This document shows positions 51,528 through 60,062 of a DNA stretch of 64,000 bases, piece after piece. Position 1 is the first letter of the stretch. Each line of letters begins with the position of its first letter. Both the position numbers and the translations under genes were made by a program. The DNA is from JAHEDH01 sp963753285 (lineage in GTDB: Bacteria > Actinomycetota > Acidimicrobiia > Spongiisociales > ZC4RG35): assembly GCA_963753285.1 (NCBI GenBank), contig CAVWBT010000001.1:558001-622000 (forward strand). The letters run 5' to 3'. The notes under the pieces were generated by a model that did no database searches, was not told where the DNA came from, and saw nothing but the letters and a program-made list of their open reading frames with translations.

Positions 51528-51971
51528 TCAGGGCTGGGCGGCCGGCTTCGTCGGCTGGTGCAGGACGTACCACACCGCGTACACCCAAGCCACGGCCATG
51601 ATCGCCAGCACGAAACCCGGAGCGTCCGACGAGGCGATGATCCACGACGAGAAGCCGATCGAGACCGTGATGGCGCTGACCGCGATCGTCTTCGCCCGGA
51701 CGGTGAATCCGATGCCGTTGCGGTGATCCAGGACCGGCGGGCCGAGCACGGGATGGCTCGTGAGCCAGTTGTCGAAGCGATCAGACGACCGGGCGAAGAA
51801 GAACCCGGCGATGATGGCGTTGATCGTGGTGGGCAGCCCCGGCACGACGATGCCGACGAGCGCCAGACCGAGAAAAAGGAGTCCGAGCACGAGATACACG
51901 GCGCGCTTGACCTTGCTCGTCGAGCGGACGGGGGTCCGCACGGCAACGGCTGCTGGTGGAATCTCCTGCAT
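51528..51971 (-). CDS. DUF454/YbaN-family membrane protein
   Basis: A 147-residue membrane protein. The family core starts VLGLLFLGLALVGIVVPGLPTTINAIIAGFFFARSSDRFDNWLTSHPVLGP, with the PGLPTT motif. Two more helices follow (TIAVSAITVSIGFSSWIIAS; FVLAIMAVAWVYAVWYVL). The cellular role of YbaN proteins is unknown. ATG 51971 has TAGTTT 10 nt upstream on the minus strand. It is convergent with the hydrolase and divergent from the aldolase. Confidence 0.87.
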   Translation of the reverse strand: MQEIPPAAVAVRTPVRSTSKVKRAVYLVLGLLFLGLALVGIVVPGLPTTINAIIAGFFFARSSDRFDNWLTSHPVLGPPVLDHRNGIGFTVRAKTIAVSAITVSIGFSSWIIASSDAPGFVLAIMAVAWVYAVWYVLHQPTKPAAQP

Positions 51972-52057
51972 GGCGAGACCGAAACTATTCGAAGAGCGAT
52001 CAGACAGCACGTCGGTAACCCGCTACCTTCGAAAACGCACGCCACCAACGGAGCATC

Positions 52058-53083
52058 ATGCCCATTGCATCACCCGAGACGTACCGAGCCATGCTCGACG
52101 CCGCGAAGGCCGGCAACTTCGCCTACCCGGCGATCAACGTCACCTCATCGGAGACCCTGAATGCGGCGCTGAAGGGCTTCGCCGAGGCGGAGTCAGACGG
52201 AATCGTCCAGATCTCGACCGGCGGAGCAGAGTTCCTGTCCGGCCTCGCCAACAAGGACATGCCGCTCGGAGCCACCGCGCTCGCCCAGTTCGCCCATGTC
52301 GTCGCCGAGCGGTACCCGATCAACGTCGCCCTGCACACCGACCACTGCCAACCGCCCAAGGTCGACTCGTACATCCGGCCGTTGCTCGAAGTCTCACGAG
52401 CGCATCACGCCGAGACCGGACGACCGCTATTCCAGAGCCACATGCTCGATGCGTCCGAACTCCCGCTGGAGGAGAATCTGGCACTCGCCTCGGATCTCCT
52501 GACCGAGTGCTCGGCCCTGGACATCATCCTCGAACTCGAGATCGGGATCGTCGGCGGGGTCGAGGACGCCATGGACAACGAAGACATCGACCGAGCGAAG
52601 CTGTACACGTCTCCGGCGGACATGGTCCGGACCGCCGAGGTCCTCGGGACCGGCGATCGTGGCACCTATCTGCTGGCAGCGGTGTTCGGCAACGTCCACG
52701 GCGTGTACAAGCCCGGTTCGGTTCAGCTGCGACCGACGATCCTGCGTGACGGCCAGGCGGCAACCGAGGAGCGCTTCGACGGGTTCCGGCATCTCCTCGT
52801 GTTCCACGGCGGGAGCGGTTCGACACTCGAAGAGGTGCACGAGACGCTCGGCTACGGAGTCGTGAAGATGAACATCGACACCGACTGCCAGTACGCCTTC
52901 AGCCGCCCGATCGTCGAGCACATGTTCACCAACTACGCAGGCGTGCTTAAAGTCGACGGAGAAGTGGGCGACAAGAAGGTCTACGACCCCCGGTCCTACA
53001 TGAAGAAGGCCGAGGCGGGAATGGCCGAACGTGTGACCCAGGCGTGCACCGCGCTGAAGTCAGAGGGGCGCATGCTCGGCTGA
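52058..53083 (+). CDS. fba: Class II fructose-bisphosphate aldolase
   Basis: A 341-residue zinc aldolase that splits fructose-1,6-bisphosphate into DHAP and glyceraldehyde-3-phosphate. The zinc-site motif HTDHCQPPK is near residue 92. Further conserved segments are LELEIGIVGGVEDAM, NVHGVYKPG, FHGGSGST and MNIDTDCQYAF. The length is that of the long class II-A form. ATG 52058 has CGGAG 4 nt upstream, and a TACCTT -10 candidate lies at 52024-52029. Confidence 0.95.
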   Translation: MPIASPETYRAMLDAAKAGNFAYPAINVTSSETLNAALKGFAEAESDGIVQISTGGAEFLSGLANKDMPLGATALAQFAHVVAERYPINVALHTDHCQPPKVDSYIRPLLEVSRAHHAETGRPLFQSHMLDASELPLEENLALASDLLTECSALDIILELEIGIVGGVEDAMDNEDIDRAKLYTSPADMVRTAEVLGTGDRGTYLLAAVFGNVHGVYKPGSVQLRPTILRDGQAATEERFDGFRHLLVFHGGSGSTLEEVHETLGYGVVKMNIDTDCQYAFSRPIVEHMFTNYAGVLKVDGEVGDKKVYDPRSYMKKAEAGMAERVTQACTALKSEGRMLG

Positions 53084-53108
53084 GACAAGCCTCAGGAGAA
53101 CCAACACA

Positions 53109-54500
53109 ATGCAACAGCGCAGCGAGAGACTCCACGAGACGTGGATGCATTCCGACCGCTACATCCCGCGGCGCTTCGTTGCGCCGGTGGCGGCGTTCAT
53201 GCGAGCCGAAGCCGGCTCCGGCATCGTCATGCTCATCGCTGCAGTCGTCGCAATCATCTGGGCGAACTCGGCGTTCGGCGACACGTACTTCGAGATCCTC
53301 GAGACCCACCTGAAGATCGAGTTCGGGGCCTTCCACTTCGAGGAGTCGGTCGAGCACCTCATCAACGACGGCCTGATGGCGATCTTCTTCTTCGTGGTCG
53401 GTCTCGAGATCAAGCGTGAACTCGTGCTCGGCGAACTCCGGGACCCCAAGGCCGCGTCCGTCCCGGTGATCGCCGCACTCGGCGGAATGGCCGCGCCGGC
53501 GCTGGTGTACCTTCTCTTCGTCCTCCCGCAGGGCGGCGAGGCCACCGGTGGATGGGCGATCCCGATGGCGACCGACATCGCATTCTCGGTCGGAGTCCTT
53601 GCGCTGCTGGGACGCGTCGTGCCGGCGAGCATCAAGCTGTTCCTGCTGGCCCTGGCGATCGTCGACGACCTCGGGGGGATCCTGGTGATCGCGGTCTTCT
53701 TCACCGACGATCTGGCGTTCGGCTATCTGGCGGCGGCATTCTTCGGGCTCGGAGTGGTCTGGATCGCCTCCCGCGTCGGGATCAGGACGCACATCTTCTA
53801 CCTGCCGGTCGCTCTCACCATCTGGTACTGCTTCCTCGAATCCGGGGTTCACGCCACGCTGGCGGGCGTCGCCCTGGCGTTTCTGACGCCGGTCCGGCCG
53901 ATGTACTCGAACCTGGAGTTGAAGGCCCGCAGCCAGACGATCATCGACGGCTACCCCGAGGACACCGACGACCTCCACGAGAACGAACTCGCGGATTTCG
54001 ATTCGCTCATTCTCTCCGAGATCGCCCGGGAGTCGGTGGCTCCGCTCGCCCGCGCCGAGCGACGCCTCGTCCAGTGGAGCTCGTTCCTGGTCGTGCCGCT
54101 GTTCGCCCTGGCCAACGCCGGTGTGCGCTTCGAGGGGTCGATCGCCGATGCGTTGATTTCGCCAGTTGCGATGGGTGTGGCGATGGGGCTGCTCGTCGGA
54201 AAGACCGTGGGCATATCCGCCTTCACGTGGATCGCGGTGCGGACGGGGCTGGGCAGGCTGCCAACAGGCGCAACGTGGCGTCATGTGATCGGTGTGGCCA
54301 GCGTCGCCGGCATCGGTTTCACCGTGGCCTTGTTCATCACGGCGCTCGCATTCACCGACCAGGTGATCACCGATCAGGCGAAGGTCGGCATCTTCGCCGG
54401 ATCCATCCTGGCCGGCATCATCGGAACGGTCATCTTCAAGACCGGCAAGCCGACCTCGGAGCCGACGGCCCCGGAAATGGAGCCCGCCCACGCCGTATGA
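53109..54500 (+). CDS. nhaA: Na+/H+ antiporter NhaA
   Basis: A 463-residue antiporter with about twelve helices. The discontinuous-helix and ion-binding region is WAIPMATDIAFSVGVLALLG, and the essential aspartate pair is in LALAIVDDLGGILVIAVFF. The N-terminal RFVAPVAAFMRAEAGSGIVMLIAAVVAIIWANS is typical. An acidic loop (EDTDDLHENELADFDS) sits between helices 8 and 9, as in actinobacterial NhaA. It exchanges sodium for protons. ATG 53109 follows AGGAG at 13-14 nt. Confidence 0.94.
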   Translation: MQQRSERLHETWMHSDRYIPRRFVAPVAAFMRAEAGSGIVMLIAAVVAIIWANSAFGDTYFEILETHLKIEFGAFHFEESVEHLINDGLMAIFFFVVGLEIKRELVLGELRDPKAASVPVIAALGGMAAPALVYLLFVLPQGGEATGGWAIPMATDIAFSVGVLALLGRVVPASIKLFLLALAIVDDLGGILVIAVFFTDDLAFGYLAAAFFGLGVVWIASRVGIRTHIFYLPVALTIWYCFLESGVHATLAGVALAFLTPVRPMYSNLELKARSQTIIDGYPEDTDDLHENELADFDSLILSEIARESVAPLARAERRLVQWSSFLVVPLFALANAGVRFEGSIADALISPVAMGVAMGLLVGKTVGISAFTWIAVRTGLGRLPTGATWRHVIGVASVAGIGFTVALFITALAFTDQVITDQAKVGIFAGSILAGIIGTVIFKTGKPTSEPTAPEMEPAHAV

Positions 54501-54518
54501 TCGGGGTGAGGAGGCGAC

Positions 54519-54686
54519 ATGATCCCACCACAAGAGATCGTCTGTGTCGAGTGCGGCGGAACGGCGAAACTCATCTCGTTCCTGCCTGAGGACGGCGAGG
54601 TGGAAGTCGGCGACGTCCTCGCCTATCGGTGCGGCGACTGTCTCGATCGCTGGGACGTCGTGATGGAAGACCCCCTCGACGACTGA
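54519..54686 (+). CDS. Zinc-ribbon microprotein
   Basis: A 55-residue protein, MIPPQEIVCVECGGTAKLIS at its start. Two CXXC pairs (CVEC at residues 9-12, CGDC near 39-42) make a zinc ribbon, and the acidic C-terminus is MEDPLDD. GAGGAGG lies 4 nt before the ATG. It follows nhaA after 18 bp and is probably co-transcribed. Similar tiny actinobacterial proteins are annotated as hypothetical. A role in protein-protein or nucleic-acid binding is only a guess. Confidence 0.8.
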   Translation: MIPPQEIVCVECGGTAKLISFLPEDGEVEVGDVLAYRCGDCLDRWDVVMEDPLDD

Positions 54687-55019
54687 CGTCTTGGCTGTTG
54701 GCTCTTGGCCTATGGGCTGGTCGCGCTTTCCCGATTGCCGTCGGCGTTCAGGGTCTCAGGTCCCAGGTCTGAGGGCTCGGGGCCTGAGCCTCGGGCCGCG
54801 AGCGTGGAAGGTCACCTTCGGGCACGACGGCGATTCAACGAGAGTCATCGACCTCAGACAAGGGCCTCTATGCGCCGAAGCCCATGGCGCACGGCGTGTG
54901 GCGCAGAGCGCACAGCGGGCGGCGCAGAGCGCACAGCGGGCGGCGCAGAGCGCACAGCGGGCGGCGCAGAGCGCACAGCGGGCGGCGCAGAGCGCACAGC
55001 GGGCTGCCGCCAGGCCGAC
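54687..55019. other. Repeat-rich spacer, no gene seen
   Basis: This 333-bp spacer contains low-complexity segments (GGCTNTTGGCT; GTCTCAGGTCCCAGG types) followed by the 21-bp tandem array. Open frames through the array in several phases are repeat artefacts. Confidence 0.6.
54900..55004. repeat. 21-bp tandem repeat, five perfect copies
   Basis: Five identical 21-bp units (core GCGCAGAGCGCACAGCGGGC) run without spacers and end at GCCGCCAGGCCGA (55006-55018), a piece shared with the repeats at 36.0 and 56.1 kb. Confidence 0.9.
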
Positions 55020-55919
55020 CTACTCGGCGGCGGGGAGCAACTCCCGGGCCGCTTGCTCGAGACCCGCGACATCGGTGATCGGCGTTGATCGCGGAAAGCT
55101 GGTCGTCAGGAAGTGCTGCGCGTAGGGAAAGACGGCCGCTTCGAACGGTTCGGCGGCGAGGTAGCCGGAACCGAAGGTGTTCCGATCGATCGTGACTGCG
55201 CCGACCGGGATCTCGAGCGCTCTGGCCATCTCGCCCGGTTCGAAGATGAGGCCGAACGGCTCCGAATCGGCATCCATGACTCGACCGCCATAGTCGACGG
55301 ACAGGTTGCCCTCGATCCACAGGCGCTGGGAGAGCGGGCGCATCGCCGCACCGTCGAGGTCCATGATGTAGGCGATGGAGTTCGGTCGCTCGGCGCTCTC
55401 GACGTCGACAACCACATCGCCGGTGAACGTGGTCGTGATCACCGAACGGCTCGTCGTCGACCCTGAGAAGCCCTGCCCCGGGTCGTAGCTGATCGTGTTC
55501 GACTCGTAGTCGACGATCACCCACGACATCATCCCAGTCTTCATGTTCTGCGCGATGACGTAGAGCTCGACCCGGCTGCCCCAGAAGACCGACGTGTGGA
55601 TGTTGAACGCCCCCAGGATGGCGCACGGCTTCGGCGAAGCACCGTCGAACATCGCCGCGGGGATCAACTCGTAGGGGCGCGGGAGCAGCCTGCTCGCCGC
55701 CTCGGTGTCGGTGATCTCGTACGTGAGGAATGAGCAGTAGGGCTCGACGACGAAACCGATGTACGGGTCGGCCCCTGGCGCATTCGCCACGATCCACTTC
55801 TGCACGGCCACCGGCAATCTCGCGAGCATCTCGGCGCGCTTGTACAGCGCCCCGACCGTCCTGGGGCTGACGAGCATCTCGGTGTGTTTCGCAAACTGCG
55901 CGCTTCTGCTCTCGGACAT
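55020..55919 (-). CDS. Uncharacterised protein, acetoacetate-decarboxylase-like fold suspected
   Basis: A 299-residue soluble protein starting MSESRSAQFAKHTEMLVSPR. The region EPYCSFLTYEITDTEAASRLLPRPYELIPAAMFDGASPKPCAILGAF, followed by VELYVIAQN (about residues 60-120), resembles the beta-cone of acetoacetate-decarboxylase superfamily proteins. I see no clear catalytic lysine context, so the enzyme activity is unproved. ATG 55919 follows GGAGGA at 9 nt. Its 3' end abuts the 21-bp tandem array. It lies alone between two repeat islands. Confidence 0.6.
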   Translation of the reverse strand: MSESRSAQFAKHTEMLVSPRTVGALYKRAEMLARLPVAVQKWIVANAPGADPYIGFVVEPYCSFLTYEITDTEAASRLLPRPYELIPAAMFDGASPKPCAILGAFNIHTSVFWGSRVELYVIAQNMKTGMMSWVIVDYESNTISYDPGQGFSGSTTSRSVITTTFTGDVVVDVESAERPNSIAYIMDLDGAAMRPLSQRLWIEGNLSVDYGGRVMDADSEPFGLIFEPGEMARALEIPVGAVTIDRNTFGSGYLAAEPFEAAVFPYAQHFLTTSFPRSTPITDVAGLEQAARELLPAAE

Positions 55920-55987
55920 CGAGCCGTTCCTCCGATCGTTCTGCGGAGGGACGATAGATGTCCCCAGGATCTGTCGGGACCGGACGG

Positions 55988-56116
55988 CATGCGGTATGCG
56001 GCGTACGGAATGAGCACGTTGGTGCTCGGGCGAGCGCTTTCGACCTGCCTTCGACTGGTGGCGCGTCCCCGTGAGCCGCACAGCGCACAGCGCATTGCGG
56101 GAGGCCGCCAGGCCGA
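55988..56116. repeat. Mosaic intergenic repeat, copy B
   Basis: CATGCGGTATGCG, then GCGCACAGCG, then GAGGCCGCCAGGCCGA occur in order, the same modules as the island at 35.9-36.0 kb and, in part, the 21-bp array at 54.9 kb. Confidence 0.6.
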
Positions 56117-56130
56117 CCCCAACGGGAGAC

Positions 56131-56157
56131 GGGGATCCCGGCGATGCCGGGATCCCC
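56131..56157. terminator. Strong hairpin, terminator candidate
   Basis: A perfect 12-bp stem (GGGGATCCCGGC / GCCGGGATCCCC) with a GAT loop lies downstream of the ArsR-type operon on the minus strand. A small GGAGG-A-CCTCC stem follows on the plus strand. Confidence 0.6.
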
Positions 56158-56332
56158 GGTGGAGGACCTCCCTGTGACTTGTTCGCTCCGCGATATGCGA
56201 CCTGCGCCATCCGACTCGCCGGATTCGCGTCAAGCCGTGAACGTGAGGGCGTTCACCCGAGCACTCCGTCTCCAATCCACCGCCCGCACGACCCCGCCCA
56301 AGCGAAGCGCGCAGCGGGAAGCGGTTGGACGC

Positions 56333-56515
56333 TCAGGCCGCCAGGCGGTCGGCTTCCGGGCCTCGTAGCTGGTGGCCGAGGTGGATGAGCCGCAGTCCGA
56401 CCCGCTGACGCAGGGTCGGCCGGGTGAGCAGGATCTCATCGGCGATGTGATGGTCGTCGACCGGGGTCGCCCGGTACGTGCTCGAGAACGGTTCCATCAG
56501 ATAGGTGTTCAACAT
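56333..56515 (-). CDS. Small protein downstream of the ArsR-type regulator
   Basis: A 60-residue protein (MLNTYLMEPFSSTYRATPVD at its start, basic RQRVGLRLIHLGHQLRGPEADRLAA at the end). AAAGGAAG precedes ATG 56515 at about 5 nt, and the gene begins 11 bp after the regulator stop. The C-terminal codons overlap the GGCCGCCAGGC repeat piece, so the tail may have come from a repeat. I know no family. It is probably real because of the ribosome-binding site and operon position. Confidence 0.5.
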   Translation of the reverse strand: MLNTYLMEPFSSTYRATPVDDHHIADEILLTRPTLRQRVGLRLIHLGHQLRGPEADRLAA

Positions 56516-56526
56516 GTCGCTTCCTT

Positions 56527-57618
56527 TCAAAACTCTGTGAGGTTGAGGTACTTGTGGAGGAGGCCGTCGGCGTCACCGAAGGCCTGTCGTCGGAGTTCGT
56601 AGGTACCCGAGTTGCTGCCCCCGATGTGCACGGTGACGAGGCCGGCACTGCGGAGAACGCCGACGTGGTGGAACGTCGAGGTCTTGGCCATGCCGATCAA
56701 TTCGGACAGCTCGGTGAGGTCGGCCGGACCGAGCTCGAGCCTGCGAAGCAGTTTGAGTCGCCGGGGGTCACCGAGCGCTTTGAAGTAGTTGACCAGCCAT
56801 GTCGGCGGGGCATCCGGGTCGTCCACGAGATGCTCGTCGTCCACCGGATAGGCCAGCACTACACCGGACCCGGCGTCGTTGACCATCGAGAACGGGCGGA
56901 TGACGACGCTCGGGACCAGGACGAGCCTCGTCACGCCGAGAGGGATCGCGTAGTCGATGCCGTTGGTGATCCGCTCGATGAGCGCTTGCGGTTGGGAGCC
57001 AGGGACGGTCATACCGACGGTGTCTGCACTCCGCGCCAACGCCGGCGCCCACTCATCGGCGTGCATGACGAACGCCGTGTCGTAGACGGCCCGCAACGCC
57101 TTGACCAGCCGCTCGGCGTCGAGCCGTGCCAGCACTTCGACCATGACCTGACGCTTCGGCTCCTTCGAGGGGTCGAACTCCTCGACGCACTCGAGTAGCC
57201 GCTCGAGATCGGAATCGTCACCGTCGGTCACGGACTCGATGAGTTCCGATTCGGCGCCCGGGCAGAGGTTCGCAAGAAGCATCGAACGGAGATCGACACG
57301 CTCGAGCCAGTCCAGGGCTTCGGTCACGGTCTCGAGTCCGGTGGCCTCCTCGGCGAGCAACCCCATGATCAGCCACAACAACCAGTCCGTCTCACCCTTG
57401 CCGGACACGATGTCGAGCTCACTCCAGATGCTCGGGTGAATCGACTGGCGGAATTCGTCCAGCCAGTCCTCTCCGATGCTCCAGGACGAGGTCTTCTCGG
57501 AGTCGCCGCGGGCAGACCAGGTCGCAACCAGCAGGTCGAAGACGGGGTTGACCGTGATCTCGACCGTGAAGGGCCGGCGTGCGGTCCCGAGATTGAATTG
57601 TCGGTTGTTCTCGGCCAT
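56527..57618 (-). CDS. ArsR-type regulator with large N-terminal domain
   Basis: A 363-residue protein. The C-terminal winged helix (about residues 275-350) is ArsR-like: NYFKALGDPRRLKLLRRLELGPADLTELSELIGMAKTSTFHHVGVLRSAGLVTVHIGG. Normal ArsR repressors are about 100 residues; here about 270 residues of unrecognised mixed alpha/beta sequence precede the HTH and may sense a ligand or partner. No metal-binding cysteine pair is obvious. ATG 57618 is preferred to the GTG upstream. A tandem site overlapping its promoter suggests self-control. Confidence 0.83.
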   Translation of the reverse strand: MAENNRQFNLGTARRPFTVEITVNPVFDLLVATWSARGDSEKTSSWSIGEDWLDEFRQSIHPSIWSELDIVSGKGETDWLLWLIMGLLAEEATGLETVTEALDWLERVDLRSMLLANLCPGAESELIESVTDGDDSDLERLLECVEEFDPSKEPKRQVMVEVLARLDAERLVKALRAVYDTAFVMHADEWAPALARSADTVGMTVPGSQPQALIERITNGIDYAIPLGVTRLVLVPSVVIRPFSMVNDAGSGVVLAYPVDDEHLVDDPDAPPTWLVNYFKALGDPRRLKLLRRLELGPADLTELSELIGMAKTSTFHHVGVLRSAGLVTVHIGGSNSGTYELRRQAFGDADGLLHKYLNLTEF

Positions 57619-57680
57619 CAGCACATTCCCGCCGTGTCGTCGCATTCAACTCGATCCGAACGATTCGGTTTCTGAGCTAC

Positions 57681-57704
57681 TCGTTCGAACTTCTTCGTAT
57701 GAAC
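57681..57704. promoter_or_regulatory. Tandem operator candidate of the ArsR-type gene
   Basis: Two copies of TCGTNNGAAC (57681-57690 and 57695-57704) start 14 bp apart. The first contains the palindrome GTTCGAAC. They cover the expected transcription start. Confidence 0.5.
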
Positions 57705-57705
57705 T

Positions 57706-57733
57706 ACTGTATCTGAATCTTCTCGAATGTCAA
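57706..57733 (-). promoter_or_regulatory. Sigma-70-type promoter of the ArsR-type operon
   Basis: The minus strand shows -35 TTGACA (57728-57733), a 16-bp spacer and -10 TACAGT (57706-57711), in an unusually AT-rich patch. Confidence 0.55.
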
Positions 57734-57776
57734 GCCACACCTCGAACGCCGCATCTGCACAGCGACCGCCCGCCGA

Positions 57777-57782
57777 TAGGCT
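57777..57782 (+). promoter_or_regulatory. -10 box (TAGGCT) of the oxygenase operon
   Basis: TAGGCT lies 11 nt before ATG 57794, giving at most a few bases of leader. Confidence 0.4.
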
Positions 57783-57793
57783 GCGTCGCGACC

Positions 57794-58651
57794 ATGAGCG
57801 ACCCCGGATACTTCGGACCAGACAGCATCACCTGGGAGGTGAACCGCGAGCTCACCGTGCTGTTCGGAGGAGCCAGAGCCCTGCTGATGCACGCCGCGCA
57901 TCCGCTGATCGCCGCCGGAGCGCGACAGACCTCGATGTACTCGCGCGACCCCTGGGCGCGGCTCATCCGCACGCTGATGCTGCAATCCACGGTCACGTTC
58001 GGCTCCAAGGCGGAAGCCCAGGAGGCGGCCGACAAGATCAACAAGCTCCATCTCAAGGTCAACGGGACCGACCCGGTGACCGGCGGCACCTACGACGCGC
58101 TCGACCACGACCAGCTGCTGTGGGTTCACGCCGCGCTCGAGGTCTCCTCGCTCTACTTCTTCGAGCGGACCGTCCGCAAGCTGACCCCCGACGAACGGCA
58201 GCGCTACCACACCGAGAACCTGATCGCCGCCGAACTGATCCTGCTCCCCCGCGATCACGTCCCGGCCACCTACGAGGAGATGGAGGCCTACGTCGACGAG
58301 ATGGTGCACAGCGACACCATGCTCCTGACCGATGTCGCCCAGGACGTCGCCGACATCATCTCATCAGGCCCTGTTCCCAAAGGCGTCAAATGGATGTGGG
58401 GATTCATCTCCTTTGCGTCGTTCGGGACGCTCCCTCAGCCGTTGAAGGAGTTGTACGGGGTGAAATGGGGGCCCTGGCGCCAGCGCTGGCTCGACCTCAA
58501 CCTCGCCATGCTCGGCGGGATCAGGCCGTTCCTCCCCGAGCGGTTCCGTCTCATCGGTCCTGCCCAGATCGCCAACCGGCGGATGGCGGGCGACACCGAC
58601 ATCCGTATCATCGACCGGATGCGGGCCGCACAGAGGAACAGCGGTGAGTGA
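57794..58651 (+). CDS. DUF2236/MpaB-type oxygenase family protein
   Basis: A 285-residue member of the family that includes rubber oxygenase Lcp and fungal MpaB. Conserved parts are LTVLFGGARALLMHAAHPLIAAG near the start (histidine is a probable haem ligand), WARLIRTLMLQSTVTFGS and LLWVHAALEVSSLYFFERTV. Such proteins are haem-dependent oxygenases acting on alkenes or isoprenoids. The substrate is not known. It overlaps the FAD oxidoreductase gene by 8 bp. Confidence 0.83.
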   Translation: MSDPGYFGPDSITWEVNRELTVLFGGARALLMHAAHPLIAAGARQTSMYSRDPWARLIRTLMLQSTVTFGSKAEAQEAADKINKLHLKVNGTDPVTGGTYDALDHDQLLWVHAALEVSSLYFFERTVRKLTPDERQRYHTENLIAAELILLPRDHVPATYEEMEAYVDEMVHSDTMLLTDVAQDVADIISSGPVPKGVKWMWGFISFASFGTLPQPLKELYGVKWGPWRQRWLDLNLAMLGGIRPFLPERFRLIGPAQIANRRMAGDTDIRIIDRMRAAQRNSGE

Positions 58652-60062
58652 CTTCGACGCAGTGGTTGTCGGCTCTGGACCGAACGGGCTCTCTGCGGCG
58701 GCCACCCTCGCACGAACCGGGCGAAGAGTCCTGATCATCGAAGGCTCAGACACGATCGGCGGGGGAACCAGAACCGAGGAGCTGACGCTGCCTGGCTTTC
58801 GGCACGACGTGTGCTCGGCGTTTCATCCGCTCGCGATGGGCTCACCGTTCCTGTCCGGGCTCCCCCTGGCCGAACACGGCCTCGAATGGATCCAACCGGA
58901 CGCACCGCTGGGCCACGCCATCGCTCCGGGACGCTCGGTGATGCTCGAACGCGACATCGCCGCGACCGCAGCCCACCTCGGACTCGACGGCGCCACCTAC
59001 CACCGGCTGATGACTCGATGGGCCGACCGGTGGCCTCAGATCGCCGAGCACATCCTGGGACCGCTGGTCGGGGTACCCAAACACCCACTCACCGTCGCCC
59101 GCTTCGGCCTCAACGCCGTCATGTCCGCATCGTTCACCACGAGACACCGATTCGAGACCGTCGAGGCTCGAGCGCTCTTCGCCGGCTGCGCGGCCCATGC
59201 CTTCCTCCCGCTCGGCCATCCTCTGTCGGCGTCGTTCGGTTGGCTCCTCATGCTCACCGGGCACGTCTTCGGCTGGCCGATCGCCCGGGGAGGATCGCAG
59301 TCGATCGCCGACGCACTCGTCTCCTACGTCACGAGCTTCGGTGCGGTCATCGAGACCGGCACCATGGTCCAGGGTCTCTCCGACATCCCATCGACGCCGA
59401 TCACGATTCTGGACGTGACCCCCGGTGCCTTCGCCGCTATCGCCGGAGATCGACTCCCGAGCGGGTACATCCGAAGGGCGAACCGATTCCGCCATGGGCC
59501 GGCCGCATTCAAGGTCGACTACGCCGTCGACGGCCCGATCCCCTGGGCGGACGAGCGGCTCCGTCGCGCCGGCACGGTCCACATCGGCGGCACCAACAAC
59601 GACATCGATCGAGCCGAGACCATGACCTACCGCGGACAAGCGGCCGCGGATCCCTTCGTGCTCGTCGGCCAACAATCACTGTTCGACGACACCAGGGCGC
59701 CCGAGGGCCAGCACACCGTCTGGGCATATGCACACGTCCCGAACGGATCACCGATCGACTTCACCGACACGATCACCAGACGGATCGAGGAACACGCCCC
59801 GGGGTTCGCCGAGACCATCCTCGAAACCCACGTGTTCTCCCCATCCGATCTGGAGCGCCGCAATCCCAACTACGTCGGCGGCGACATCTCCGGCGGCGCC
59901 CACAGCGCCGCTCAGCTCGTCTTCCGGCCCTTCCCCCAGGCCAACCCGTACACGACGCCCATCGACGGCGTGTATCTGGGCTCGTCGTCGACTCCCCCGG
60001 GCGGCGGGTCGCACGGCATGTGCGGGCACCACGCAGCGGTGACCGCACTCGAGCGGATGTGA
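58644..60062 (+). CDS. FAD-dependent oxidoreductase (phytoene-desaturase-like)
   Basis: A 472-residue flavoprotein. The N-terminal dinucleotide motif is VVVGSGPNGLSAAATLARTG, followed by IIEGSDTIGGGTRTEELTLPGFRHDVCSAFHP, as in carotenoid/phytoene desaturase-like amine-oxidase superfamily members. The C-terminal FAD motif is GVYLGSSSTPPGGGSHGMCGHHAA. It oxidises or isomerises a hydrophobic substrate, which fits the neighbouring oxygenase. GTG 58644 overlaps the preceding gene. GTGA joins it to the acetyltransferase. Confidence 0.88.
   Translation: MSDFDAVVVGSGPNGLSAAATLARTGRRVLIIEGSDTIGGGTRTEELTLPGFRHDVCSAFHPLAMGSPFLSGLPLAEHGLEWIQPDAPLGHAIAPGRSVMLERDIAATAAHLGLDGATYHRLMTRWADRWPQIAEHILGPLVGVPKHPLTVARFGLNAVMSASFTTRHRFETVEARALFAGCAAHAFLPLGHPLSASFGWLLMLTGHVFGWPIARGGSQSIADALVSYVTSFGAVIETGTMVQGLSDIPSTPITILDVTPGAFAAIAGDRLPSGYIRRANRFRHGPAAFKVDYAVDGPIPWADERLRRAGTVHIGGTNNDIDRAETMTYRGQAAADPFVLVGQQSLFDDTRAPEGQHTVWAYAHVPNGSPIDFTDTITRRIEEHAPGFAETILETHVFSPSDLERRNPNYVGGDISGGAHSAAQLVFRPFPQANPYTTPIDGVYLGSSSTPPGGGSHGMCGHHAAVTALERM

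Larger units (their letters stand above)
55920..56332. other. Spacer with mosaic repeats and a strong hairpin, no gene seen
   Basis: This 413-bp spacer contains CATGCGGTATGCG (55988-56000), GCGCACAGCG units, GAGGCCGCCAGGCCGA (56101-56116) and a 12-bp hairpin. No open frame has convincing composition. Confidence 0.6.

Noticed and set aside
54900..55004. CRISPR array
   Set aside because: The 21-bp units are contiguous with no spacers and no cas genes are nearby.
54868..56088. A 406-codon minus-strand frame running through the 21-bp repeats
   Set aside because: It shadows the 55020-55919 gene in another frame and is kept open only by the repeat array.
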